A stretch of 20,336 bases of DNA from a virus. Made by a program: the position numbers and the translations under genes. Where the stretch lies: IMG/VR virus record IMGVR_UViG_2162886007_000049, positions 1 to 20,336 of that record; one strand, 5' to 3'. Below are positions 7,485 through 14,485 of this stretch, piece after piece; within the stretch, counting starts at the first letter, position 1, and each line of letters begins with the position of its first letter. The notes under the pieces are model-generated. The model worked only from the letters and a program-made list of their open reading frames with translations. It had not been told where the DNA came from and ran no database searches.

Positions 7485-7652
7485 TTACTTTCGCTTAACC
7501 TTAGGCCTAGGCGTCGCCACCTCAAGCACCTTCACAGCCTCATCAGGCAACGATACACACTTACCCCTAAGCCATTGAGGGCATGAGTCGGCCTCGACTA
7601 CAGCGCCAGCCTCAAGACCGTTCGTTGGGTATGTTACGCGGAATCTGGCCAT
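7485..7652 (-). CDS. Small protein downstream of major capsid gene, unknown
   Basis: This 55-residue ORF encodes MARFRVTYPTNGLEAGAVVE, a SCPQWLRGKC segment and a basic end (RPKVKRK). Its ATG overlaps the stop of the 58-residue gene before it (TAATG), indicating coupling. The stop lies against the T tract of the convergent phaZ-island terminator. The two cysteines around a Trp could bind metal, but this is a guess. The gene order suggests a minor head or connector factor. Confidence 0.6.
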   Translation of the reverse strand: MARFRVTYPTNGLEAGAVVEADSCPQWLRGKCVSLPDEAVKVLEVATPRPKVKRK

Positions 7653-7828
7653 TACTCTTTATCCTTTGGCGGGCGACCACGGCGCGGAGCTTCGACCTCT
7701 ACCGATTCAACTTCGACAGCCTTGTTAACCAGCGTTACAGGCAGCGACTCATGCTTAACCCGTACACCAATCTCAAGTTCTACGCCGTCAACGAAAACGC
7801 CATGCTGCGTAATCTCAAACTCTTTCAT
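7652..7828 (-). CDS. Small protein with AT-hook-like C-terminus
   Basis: This 58-residue protein begins MKEFEITQHGVFVDGVELEI. It ends in a basic RRGRPPK motif (residues 49-55) resembling an AT-hook, which binds the minor groove of AT-rich DNA. ATG 7828 is chosen over GTG 7834 because GGAG (7837-7834) lies 5 nt upstream. It follows the major capsid gene and its terminator, so it depends on read-through or an unseen promoter. Proteins of this size with RGRPPK tails occur near capsid genes in other phages, to my recollection. Function is unknown. Confidence 0.65.
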   Translation of the reverse strand: MKEFEITQHGVFVDGVELEIGVRVKHESLPVTLVNKAVEVESVEVEAPRRGRPPKDKE

Positions 7829-7840
7829 TTTCACTCCAAT

Positions 7841-7865
7841 AAAAAAGGGGCCCGCTAAGGCCCCT
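7841..7865 (-). terminator. Intrinsic terminator after the major capsid gene
   Basis: The stem GGGGCC / GGCCCC (7847-7852 with 7859-7864) plus one flanking A-T pair has a 6-nt loop. On the minus strand it is followed by six T (7846-7841). It lies 17 nt after the capsid stop codon and should limit transcription into the small downstream genes. Confidence 0.82.
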
Positions 7866-7881
7866 ATTCTAACTCAGGCGG

Positions 7882-8892
7882 TTATGCGCCTTTAACGAAC
7901 TGCGCTACGCCGCTGTTGCCAGCGTTATCACGCTTGAACTGTGGTGCTACTGCGCTCATGATCTGGAAGCTGTACTCGTCGGTGAAGTTTTTACGTTCAA
8001 TCGGCATGGTGGTAACAGGCATCGCAGTCAGGATTTCCAGCACTCGGCGTTCTTTCACAACGGCGAGGATTTCGTTCACTGGAACAGCGGTGGATGGAAC
8101 GATTGCAACAACACCAGGAATCGCCATCAGGCGAGCCAGGATGGTGTTCTGAGGCGCGGCGGTAACGTAGTCGTTAACCGATGCAGCGAACCAGTCACCA
8201 TAGTTCAGGTAGATGGTAGCGCCGCCGTAGAAGTTCTTGGCTTGCAGGCCGAGAAGAACACGCTTGATCGCTTCAACCCACTGAGCACCGGTAGCGGTTA
8301 CCAGATCAACGTTGCCGAAGTTACCAGTAGCGCGACTTGGCGCGGTACGGATACCGTAGATCTGGTTGCCGGCCACGTTGAACTTGGTGTCCCCGTTAAT
8401 TACCAGATCTTCCAATTTTTCCAAAATGCGACGGTTACCGTTGTCGCGAGTAGCGGCGTCCAGGTACTGCCAGCCACCGTCTTGACGAGCTGCTTCAACA
8501 TCGCGCCAGCCGAAGGTGAAGGTGGTGTCGTAGATTGGAACCGGAGTGCCTTCGTAATCAATGACTGGAGCGTCTGCTTTCGCACGGCTACGGCCATCAA
8601 TCGAGCTGTTCACTTCGCCTTGGTCACCGACCTTGGAGAAGTAGTGCAGGACTTTGCCAATTGGAACGCTCTTTTGCAGGCTGGCCAAGTCAGTGAACAC
8701 GCCAAGCTGAGCACGCTGCAAGGTGATCAGGTCGTTGTCGTAGGTAGCCCACGCGTCACGAGGGATGGTGTAGGCGTTACCGATCAGCTCGCCTTCGCTA
8801 TCTCGTGCGAGGCGCTCTTGACGGGCGTTGTGAGCGCGGCGCTTGCCGATTACGGCAGCCTCTTGCTCTTTGTTAAAAGTCAGAATAGGCAT
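7882..8892 (-). CDS. Major capsid protein
   Basis: This 336-residue protein follows the protease-scaffold and decoration genes, the fixed place of the major head protein. It begins MPILTFNKEQEAAVIGKRR and ends FKRDNAGNSGVAQFVKGA. Segments such as DTTFTFGWRDVEAARQDGG and EKLEDLVINGD resemble the encapsulin-like subset of HK97-fold capsid proteins, with an N-terminal arm, a spine helix and a P-domain. The start is 5 nt after the previous stop, with only a weak AAGAA upstream, so coupling may matter. A strong terminator follows. The role is secure by position and size; the exact Pfam family is not. Confidence 0.88.
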   Translation of the reverse strand: MPILTFNKEQEAAVIGKRRAHNARQERLARDSEGELIGNAYTIPRDAWATYDNDLITLQRAQLGVFTDLASLQKSVPIGKVLHYFSKVGDQGEVNSSIDGRSRAKADAPVIDYEGTPVPIYDTTFTFGWRDVEAARQDGGWQYLDAATRDNGNRRILEKLEDLVINGDTKFNVAGNQIYGIRTAPSRATGNFGNVDLVTATGAQWVEAIKRVLLGLQAKNFYGGATIYLNYGDWFAASVNDYVTAAPQNTILARLMAIPGVVAIVPSTAVPVNEILAVVKERRVLEILTAMPVTTMPIERKNFTDEYSFQIMSAVAPQFKRDNAGNSGVAQFVKGA

Positions 8893-8897
8893 TGTTC

Positions 8898-9329
8898 TTA
8901 CACCACGTAGGAGTTAGGCAGGATACGGACGTCACCGAGGCCGTTCGCGGAGATTGCTCGGGAGGCTGCTTCGTCGAATACTGCGACGGCGACTTCACCG
9001 GTTGCGGCTGCTTTGAACTGGCCGGCAGCAACACTCAGGACTGCGCCAGGTGCGTAGGTAGCAGCGGCAAAGCGAACATTGAACTCGTACTGAGTTACAG
9101 GCTTGAATGCCTCGCCAGTCTCGCCGGACGGAACAGCGGTATCCACGGTTTCGCCGATGTAGGCGCGGTTGTGCATGATGAAGAAATCAACCTTGGAGGT
9201 TGCTGCCAACTGCCACACGCCAGCGGTCAAAGTTACAGCGAGCCCCGGCAGAATACTTGCGCCAGTCTTTGCGGTGCGCGAATCAGGCTGTGCGAGATGC
9301 ACAGGACCACGCCAGATAACGTTAGCCAT
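8898..9329 (-). CDS. Putative head decoration protein
   Basis: This 143-residue, beta-rich, Gly/Ala/Thr-rich protein lies between the protease-scaffold and capsid genes, where phages carry a decoration or cement protein (lambda gpD position). It begins MANVIWRGPVHLAQPDSRTA and has no membrane or catalytic motif. Its ATG overlaps the protease stop (TAATG), and AGGAGG lies 7 nt upstream, so high expression is expected. The role is inferred from order and composition. Confidence 0.7.
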   Translation of the reverse strand: MANVIWRGPVHLAQPDSRTAKTGASILPGLAVTLTAGVWQLAATSKVDFFIMHNRAYIGETVDTAVPSGETGEAFKPVTQYEFNVRFAAATYAPGAVLSVAAGQFKAAATGEVAVAVFDEAASRAISANGLGDVRILPNSYVV

Positions 9330-9661
9330 TATTTGGCCTCCTGATCAGCTTTGTTCAAGCTATAGCCTTCGAACTCGTCTTTGGCGTTGGTAACTGGAGC
9401 GCCCGAAACGATGCCAGCAGCGGTTTGCACGCTAGCGAACATTGCGTCAAGAGCTTCACCTTGCAGAGCGTTTGCAACAACTTCGCCGTGAACTTTTGCT
9501 ACTGCGGCGCGTTTGTCTTTCAGGCCCGCTTCGGCGTTAGCCTTCAGCGATTCCTGCAATGCATTGATGGTCACAGATTGAGCTTCCAGCTGAGCGTTGA
9601 ACGCACCGCTAAGTTTCTCAGCCTGAGCATCAAGCATCGCTTGAAGTTCAACTTTGTCCAT
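9329..9661 (-). CDS. Internal in-frame start: scaffold-only product
   Basis: Met329 of the protease-scaffold gene is preceded by GAGGAA (9673-9668) at 6 nt, as good a ribosome site as any in the window. Translation from 9661 would yield 110 residues (MDKVELQAMLDAQAEKL onward), exactly the coiled-coil scaffold part without protease. Lambda makes its scaffold Nu3 from inside gene C in the same way. The site is seen in the sequence; the product is inferred. Confidence 0.6.
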   Translation of the reverse strand: MDKVELQAMLDAQAEKLSGAFNAQLEAQSVTINALQESLKANAEAGLKDKRAAVAKVHGEVVANALQGEALDAMFASVQTAAGIVSGAPVTNAKDEFEGYSLNKADQEAK

Positions 9662-10645
9662 CTCTAATTCCTCGATAACATTAGCCACGACTGGCTGTTC
9701 AGTTTTGGTACTGAAATATTTTACCATAGCTTTCAAGTTAGCCATGATGGTGTTGGTTTTGACCTTGTACGATGTTTCAACAGTTACTACTTTCGATTCG
9801 CCGGTAAGGATTGGATTGTCACCCTCATAGTGATAGTCGATTGTGTAAGTGCCTTCTGGCGTTACATAGATCAGCGCCCGATCATCGAAGTCTTGCACGT
9901 ACGCGTAACTGTCCGAAGTGGCAAACCGCTCCTTGACTGCCTCGCTCAAGATGGCAAGCTTCTCGCCATATGAGTCGTCTAGGGCGTCTTCGTTGACAGT
10001 CGGCAGCACTGAGTTAATGACCGACTCGCAGTTGACCGCGATTGCAACCTCATCACCGCCAGCGCCTTGCTCGTGGAACAGGATTGCCAGGTGGTCATAG
10101 GACTGCTGAGTGGCGATCCAGCTATACGACTTGCCGCGAGATTCGCCTTTGGCATTCACGCGAGCAGTCATAAGGCCGGTTGACATATGCACTGGCTCCG
10201 GCTTAGCTGCGCCGTTGACTTGGTAGTCTTCAGCCTTGCCAACCCAATTCAGCAGCATTTCACCGTCTGGATGGGATTTAGCAACGCGCTCGTTGATCAT
10301 CACGTCAGCGAAGTACTCTTCGCCGGCCTGTCGCACGTTCTGAGCGTGAACACCGCCGTAGTGCTTGCCTAGTGCCACCGCAACATCAGCGTTGTCTAGC
10401 GAGCTGATAGCGACATACTGTCCGTTTACTTCTGGGTGCCCGAAAGGCATCACGCGGCCATCCATCGACGAATAACCCTTGGCGTTCTCGGACGAAGAGT
10501 ACAGACCATCGTTTAAGACAATGTTGTCCTTCATCCACAGCACATTCTTGATAACCGCGTACTTCTCGCCAGCTACCTCCGTGCGCTCAATCTTGATCGA
10601 GTCAGCGTTAACCGCTGACAGGATGTTAACCCTTGTCTTCTTCAT
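9329..10645 (-). CDS. Prohead maturation protease fused to scaffold (DUF2213-type)
   Basis: Residues 1-200 resemble the DUF2213 prohead protease family. The likely catalytic residues are His70 in the FGHPEVNG motif and Ser155 in VHMSTGL, with His185 in SYDHLAIL as the third member. This fits the herpesvirus-assemblin-like fold of phage prohead proteases. Residues about 325-438 form an Ala/Glu/Gln-rich coiled coil typical of scaffold. The protein should shape the procapsid and then cut the scaffold away before packaging. The first 20 nt overlap the end of an HNH nuclease gene. An internal start with a strong ribosome site at 9661 probably also gives a scaffold-only product. Confidence 0.88.
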   Translation of the reverse strand: MKKTRVNILSAVNADSIKIERTEVAGEKYAVIKNVLWMKDNIVLNDGLYSSSENAKGYSSMDGRVMPFGHPEVNGQYVAISSLDNADVAVALGKHYGGVHAQNVRQAGEEYFADVMINERVAKSHPDGEMLLNWVGKAEDYQVNGAAKPEPVHMSTGLMTARVNAKGESRGKSYSWIATQQSYDHLAILFHEQGAGGDEVAIAVNCESVINSVLPTVNEDALDDSYGEKLAILSEAVKERFATSDSYAYVQDFDDRALIYVTPEGTYTIDYHYEGDNPILTGESKVVTVETSYKVKTNTIMANLKAMVKYFSTKTEQPVVANVIEELEMDKVELQAMLDAQAEKLSGAFNAQLEAQSVTINALQESLKANAEAGLKDKRAAVAKVHGEVVANALQGEALDAMFASVQTAAGIVSGAPVTNAKDEFEGYSLNKADQEAK

Positions 10646-11378
10646 TCCGAATACTCTGGGTGGACTTATAGCGATACATCACGCCATTGAATTTTGAAGA
10701 TTTTAACATATTGTCGGACTTCCACTCTGGGCGTAGGTTGCAGAGAAGATTGATCATGGATAGATCCTTGCCCTGAGCAATGAATGCGGCAACCGGTTTT
10801 ACGTGATCGATATGCCAATCCCCGTGATTCTCCCATGTCATTCCTGGCTTGAAATTGAACTCAATCCGAGTCATTAGATTTTCTATGTTTATATCCCTGA
10901 CCGAAACAGAACCCTTGCTCATCTTGGCCTTACGCACGCATGCCACAAGCCTTGATCGTAATATGCACGCGATCCTGTGATGCTTGTCGTCGCGGTATTT
11001 GCTCCTGATCGACTCCTTGTATTTATCTGTCGCCTGTCTGGCTTTGTCGTATGCTCGTTTTTTTGCTCTCATGTGCGGCAACGCAAGATACTCTCGTCGG
11101 TATGCGCGATGCTTTTCTGTTTTAACCTTGGCCCTGCTTAGCTCTTTTGCTCTATCGGTCTGTCTGTATGCCTTGTTTCTATCGGTTAGTTTTTCCGTGT
11201 ACTCTTTATCTATGCCATATCTGGCGCCAGCAAACGCCTTCGCCTTGATTCGTGCGCATTCCATGCAGACACCGCTAGATGTCTGTCTTTCGTCGACGTG
11301 GCCATGAACGCATGGCTTTCCTGTGTAGTAGCGAACAAGCCCATCCTCTCTAGCCTCTTTTCTTAGTATCACTTTCAT
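10626..11378 (-). CDS. HNH homing endonuclease
   Basis: This 250-residue protein has an N-terminal zinc-ribbon-like part (Cys23 in PCVHGH, then CMEC at 38-41), a long Lys/Arg-rich helical middle that should bind DNA, and a C-terminal HNH core: WHIDH with His189, Asp191 and His192, then N214 in LLCNLRP and N223 in KSDNML. It makes site-specific cuts that spread its own gene. It sits just before the prohead protease gene and overlaps its first 20 nt. A GTG at 11384 would add two residues; no strong ribosome site is visible for either start. It looks like a freestanding insertion in the head operon. Confidence 0.85.
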   Translation of the reverse strand: MKVILRKEAREDGLVRYYTGKPCVHGHVDERQTSSGVCMECARIKAKAFAGARYGIDKEYTEKLTDRNKAYRQTDRAKELSRAKVKTEKHRAYRREYLALPHMRAKKRAYDKARQATDKYKESIRSKYRDDKHHRIACILRSRLVACVRKAKMSKGSVSVRDINIENLMTRIEFNFKPGMTWENHGDWHIDHVKPVAAFIAQGKDLSMINLLCNLRPEWKSDNMLKSSKFNGVMYRYKSTQSIRNEEDKG

Positions 11379-11408
11379 TTTCACGACGCCATTCTATTTG
11401 ATGCAGTC

Positions 11409-11417
11409 ATCATATCA
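11409..11417 (-). promoter_or_regulatory. Extended -10 promoter for HNH / head operon
   Basis: The minus strand reads TGATATGAT immediately after the terminator at 11428-11452 and 31 nt before the HNH start. The -35 region falls in the terminator stem, so the TG extension must carry recognition. It would drive the HNH, protease, decoration and capsid genes. Confidence 0.5.
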
Positions 11418-11427
11418 CGGACAAAAG

Positions 11428-11452
11428 AAAGCCCTCTGGCTAGGAGGGCTTT
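11428..11452 (-). terminator. Intrinsic terminator after the 299-residue gene
   Basis: The stem AAAGCCCTC / GAGGGCTTT (11428-11436 with 11444-11452) has a 7-nt loop. The minus-strand exit is TTTCTTTTG, a moderate T tract. Stem arms are identical to the terminator at 7458-7483. Confidence 0.8.
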
Positions 11453-11468
11453 GGTTGATGACTATGGG

Positions 11469-12368
11469 TTACTGGCGGCGGATGAACTTGTAATTATCCT
11501 CGTCGCCAAATGTTCCGACTGGACCTTTTACGTCCACGCTATCTCTATGAGAGATCGGATACTGGTCGCCAACCTTAACGCTTGAATTCGCGAAACAGCT
11601 GATATTAATGACTTCGACGATATCGCCAACCTGCCAATCTTTGAAAGGAGGATTGATATCAGCCGCCCCCATAACCGGAGCCATAGCAGGGATCAGCGCA
11701 AACCCTTCGCTAGCCAGAAGGTCGATCAGCGCATCACGCTCGCGGGTGAATTTCTCGATGTAGGCGTTGAGTTCGGTTACTTCGTCTCGCCACTTGAATG
11801 GCGTTTCCATTTGATCCGTCTTGGCTTCGATGTATTGCACGATAACCTCTCCTTCTGATTCGTCGTCTGCGTAGATGTCCGTGTTTCCAGGGTGGACAGT
11901 CTCTTGATATCCGATTTCTTCTACTTCATCCGATTGTGGCTGGCTGATGATTCGAAAGGCCATGATATCGCCCGGTTGGCCTGTGTGCTTCCAGCGGATG
12001 GCGCCTTTGCTGCCGGCCTCCGTGGATACAATTTCACCGTCACGATGACGAACCTCGATGCTAACTCCGTCTTCAACGGGCTGCTTACCACCACGATGCC
12101 GCTTCCACTCGCCACCCTTCTGGCGGTCTCGTTCTGCTTGCCACATTTTCTGCGTTACCCGAGCAGTCTTGTAGTCGGACGCAAGCTCAAAATCCAGAAC
12201 ATCTCCTTTGCTTCCACGAGTCTGTCCAGTGGTTAGCATCCATGTGTATCCAGTGAACTTGGCTCCAGATAATGCCAATGGCCAGCACCCGTCATCACCT
12301 TGAACGTACTCGACCGTATTTTCCGGCCACTCGACCAACTTGTCCGCCAACAATTCAACCAATTTCAT
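11469..12368 (-). CDS. Unknown phage protein, 299 residues
   Basis: ATG 12368 (MKLVELLADKLVEWPENTVE) is chosen over 12410 because GGAGGG lies 9 nt upstream. The N-terminal part has aromatic, Gly-rich segments (GDDGCWPLALSG, KFTGYTWML). The centre is highly charged, with RQKGGEWKRHRGGKQ and EVRHRDGEIV. A short coiled coil (ELNAYIEKFTRERDALIDLL) precedes a C-terminal module, DWQVGDIVEVINI to KVGDQYPISHRDSV, that resembles a small SH3/KOW-like barrel. It has its own TTGACG promoter and terminator, and a style similar to the 172-residue protein at 15577-16095. Probably an early or accessory gene. Confidence 0.7.
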   Translation of the reverse strand: MKLVELLADKLVEWPENTVEYVQGDDGCWPLALSGAKFTGYTWMLTTGQTRGSKGDVLDFELASDYKTARVTQKMWQAERDRQKGGEWKRHRGGKQPVEDGVSIEVRHRDGEIVSTEAGSKGAIRWKHTGQPGDIMAFRIISQPQSDEVEEIGYQETVHPGNTDIYADDESEGEVIVQYIEAKTDQMETPFKWRDEVTELNAYIEKFTRERDALIDLLASEGFALIPAMAPVMGAADINPPFKDWQVGDIVEVINISCFANSSVKVGDQYPISHRDSVDVKGPVGTFGDEDNYKFIRRQ

Positions 12369-12397
12369 CCGTCCAACCCTCCATTTAAAGTACGCAA

Positions 12398-12426
12398 ACC
12401 TTATCCTCAATCCGAATCCGCGTCAA
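12398..12426 (-). promoter_or_regulatory. Promoter for the 299-residue gene
   Basis: The minus strand shows TTGACG (12426-12421), a 17-nt spacer and TAAGGT (12403-12398), 29 nt before the ATG. The -35 is good and the -10 partial. Confidence 0.45.
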
Positions 12427-12443
12427 TCTGCTTTTTAAATTAT

Positions 12444-12947
12444 TCAGAGATATCCGAGCCACTCAAAAGGCTCAGTCATCATCTGTCTGTTCTTCTTGAA
12501 CACATTCAGAAATCCAGGAATACATTGCACGTTATTCCAGCAATGCAGGCCGCTGACCAGCTTTCCGTTTAGAGGAAACATGTGATCGACGTGCCACTCA
12601 ATGCCAGTGGCAACCTTTCGGTCATGGCACAGCGAGGTTGCCTCAGCCATTACGAAGTAATCAAGCTCCCCATACCATGGCGGCACCCTCTTAATTCGCT
12701 TGGCTCTGAGCTTTTGGCTAGCCGCTGACGCCGATGCTGGATTTTCTTTTGCTCGCCTTATCGCATAATCAATAAGCCTGTCCCTGTTTTCAGTATGAAA
12801 TTTCGCATGCTTTTCAGCAAAATACTCTTTTCTTGAGTTGTAATATTTTTTACATGCGGCCTGTCTACGCTCCTTATTCCTCTGATACCAAAGCCTTTTC
12901 CTCTCTTTTTCCTTATCTTTTTTCTCATCGCTTTCGGAAGGAGTCAT
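12444..12947 (-). CDS. HNH homing endonuclease
   Basis: This 167-residue protein has a very basic N-terminal helix region (residues 8-70: KKDKEKERKRLW, RRQAACKKYY) and a C-terminal HNH core: WHVDH with His119, Asp121 and His122, then HCWNNVQCIP with His135 and Asn138/139, and N148/N153 near the end. It probably nicks or cuts a specific phage site. It stands between the inverted portal gene and the 299-residue gene. The ribosome site is weak (GAG in TTGAGATGATCA). It is not closely alike to the HNH protein at 10626-11378, so it is a separate arrival. Confidence 0.83.
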   Translation of the reverse strand: MTPSESDEKKDKEKERKRLWYQRNKERRQAACKKYYNSRKEYFAEKHAKFHTENRDRLIDYAIRRAKENPASASAASQKLRAKRIKRVPPWYGELDYFVMAEATSLCHDRKVATGIEWHVDHMFPLNGKLVSGLHCWNNVQCIPGFLNVFKKNRQMMTEPFEWLGYL

Positions 12948-12977
12948 TGATCATCTCAATAATTTTATTGACTGCTC

Positions 12978-12986
12978 AGTCTATCA
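12978..12986 (-). promoter_or_regulatory. Extended -10 promoter candidate for the HNH gene
   Basis: The minus strand reads TGATAGACT, 30 nt before the HNH ATG. An upstream TTGGCG at 18 nt could act as a partial -35. It faces away from the portal promoter in the same 125-bp gap. Confidence 0.35.
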
Positions 12987-13037
12987 TGAGCCAACAAATA
13001 TCGCCAATTCATTCATTCAATCGACGTCCTATCGTGG

Positions 13038-13046
13038 TGATAGAAT
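13038..13046 (+). promoter_or_regulatory. Extended -10 promoter for portal-MuF operon
   Basis: TGATAGAAT (TGn plus TAGAAT) ends 26 nt before the portal ATG. No good -35 is found. Upstream lies a short ATTC repeat (13008-13020). This is the plus-strand counterpart of the extended -10 sites on the minus strand. Confidence 0.45.
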
Positions 13047-13072
13047 GTAGGTAATTTACGAGGCCCTATTTT

Positions 13073-14446
13073 ATGACTGTGAAACGCACGCCTGCACTAG
13101 ATTTGGCGCTGAACTCGGCATTGAGCGAGCGTCAGGCTGTGATGAGCCGCCAGTCTCTGCTGATGGGCGGGATTGACAATAAGCGCCCCGATGCCTGGTG
13201 CAGCTACGGATACAAGACTGATCTCTGCTTCAATGATTACTATCGCCTGTTTGAGCGCGGCGGGATTGCTCACGGCGCAGTAATGACGCTGAACGAGAAC
13301 TGCTGGTCGACTGATCCGGAGGTTATCGAAGGCGACGAGGAAGATCGCGCCGAAGCTCCTACTGCTTGGGAGAAACAATTCAAGAAGCTTGCCAAGCGCC
13401 TGAAGTTGTGGGAGAAGTTCCGCGATGCTGATATGCGCCGCTTGGTTGGGCGTTATTCGTGCATCCTCCTGCAATTCAAGGATTCGAAGCAGTGGGATAA
13501 GCCAGTCGGCAAAGCATCTGAACAGCAGCTGATTAACCTGATCCCAGCTTGGGAGGCTCAGATTCGCGTTTCTGCTTGGTACGATAATCCAGCAGACGCA
13601 AACTTTGGCAAGCCAAAAGAATTTATCTACACCGAGAACGCGCTTAACGATAACTTCGATGCAGAGCCTGGTCGCATAATTACCGTGCATCCTGATCGAG
13701 TCGTAGTTATCGGCGACATGCGCAACGGAATCCCATTCCTGCAAGCCGGTTTCAACGACTGCGTGAACATGGAGAAGGTGCTTGGTGGTTCGGGTGAATC
13801 CTTCCTGAAGAACGCTAGCCGTCAATTGGCGATCAACTTCGATAAAGAGGTTGACCTTTCTGCCATCGCGCGCGCTCATGGAGTAGCTGAAGGCGAGCTG
13901 CAAGAGATCTTCGACGAAGTAACGCGAGGCATGAACCGTGGGCAGGATCAGACGGTAATCACTAAGGGCGCGACTGTGACGCCTCTGGTGGCTAACGTTC
14001 CAGATCCAATCCCAGCCTTTGACGTATCCCTGCAATCCTTCTGCGCGTCTATCCGCATCCCGTCCAAGATCATCGTTGGCAATCAGACTGGTGAGCGTGC
14101 ATCTACTGAGGATCAGAAGACGTTTAACAAGCGCTGCCAGGGTCGCAGGGTTAGCCTGTTGTCGTCTGACATTGAGACGTTTGTTGATCATCTGATGCGC
14201 TTAGGTGTGCTGCTGACGGTTGAGTCGTCGGTTTGCTGGGATGACTTAAGCGAGGCGTCTCAGGCTGAAATGCTGGCTAACGTCGTGCTCATGGCCGATG
14301 TTAATCAGAAGATGCTTGCAAGTGGCGAGCTGGTATTCAGCATTAAGCGGATGATTGAGGCGTCTGGCTACGATTATGACGCCGAGGAATTGACTCCGCT
14401 TCCTGATGTAGAGCCAGCGCCAGAAGACCCGGCAACCGTGCAATAA
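13073..14446 (+). CDS. Portal protein (DUF1073-like)
   Basis: This 457-residue protein resembles the DUF1073 group of portal proteins. It has an N-terminal arm with YGYKTDLCFNDYYRLFERGG, a basic central part (KQFKKLAKRLKLWEKF), and a late segment SIRIPSKIIVGNQTGERAST followed by KTFNKRC, which is typical of the portal crown/stem region. It forms the ring through which DNA enters the head. GAGG lies 9 nt before the ATG. It is on the plus strand while terminase and capsid genes are on the minus strand, which is unusual. A terminator separates it from the MuF gene. Confidence 0.88.
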   Translation: MTVKRTPALDLALNSALSERQAVMSRQSLLMGGIDNKRPDAWCSYGYKTDLCFNDYYRLFERGGIAHGAVMTLNENCWSTDPEVIEGDEEDRAEAPTAWEKQFKKLAKRLKLWEKFRDADMRRLVGRYSCILLQFKDSKQWDKPVGKASEQQLINLIPAWEAQIRVSAWYDNPADANFGKPKEFIYTENALNDNFDAEPGRIITVHPDRVVVIGDMRNGIPFLQAGFNDCVNMEKVLGGSGESFLKNASRQLAINFDKEVDLSAIARAHGVAEGELQEIFDEVTRGMNRGQDQTVITKGATVTPLVANVPDPIPAFDVSLQSFCASIRIPSKIIVGNQTGERASTEDQKTFNKRCQGRRVSLLSSDIETFVDHLMRLGVLLTVESSVCWDDLSEASQAEMLANVVLMADVNQKMLASGELVFSIKRMIEASGYDYDAEELTPLPDVEPAPEDPATVQ

Positions 14447-14448
14447 TC

Positions 14449-14468
14449 AAAGGCCCTATGGGGCCTTT
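14449..14468 (+). terminator. Intrinsic terminator between portal and MuF genes
   Basis: The stem AAAGGCCC / GGGCCTTT (14449-14456 with 14461-14468) has a TATG loop and a TTTCTT exit. It follows the portal stop by 2 nt and lies 17 nt before the MuF start. Partial read-through would lower MuF relative to portal. Confidence 0.75.
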
Positions 14469-14485
14469 CTTAATTAGAGGATTTT

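Noticed and set aside
8242-8910. 222-codon frame antisense to the major capsid gene
   Set aside because: No ribosome site and no domain; the capsid frame explains the conservation. Antisense frames stay open easily in this codon usage.
12968-12973. TTGACT on the plus strand as a -35 for the portal gene
   Set aside because: No -10 lies 16-18 nt downstream; the extended -10 at 13038 is a better candidate.
13097-14191. 364-codon open frame antisense to the portal gene
   Set aside because: It lies fully within the well-supported portal frame, has no ribosome binding site or recognisable domain, and its sequence looks like a codon-bias shadow.
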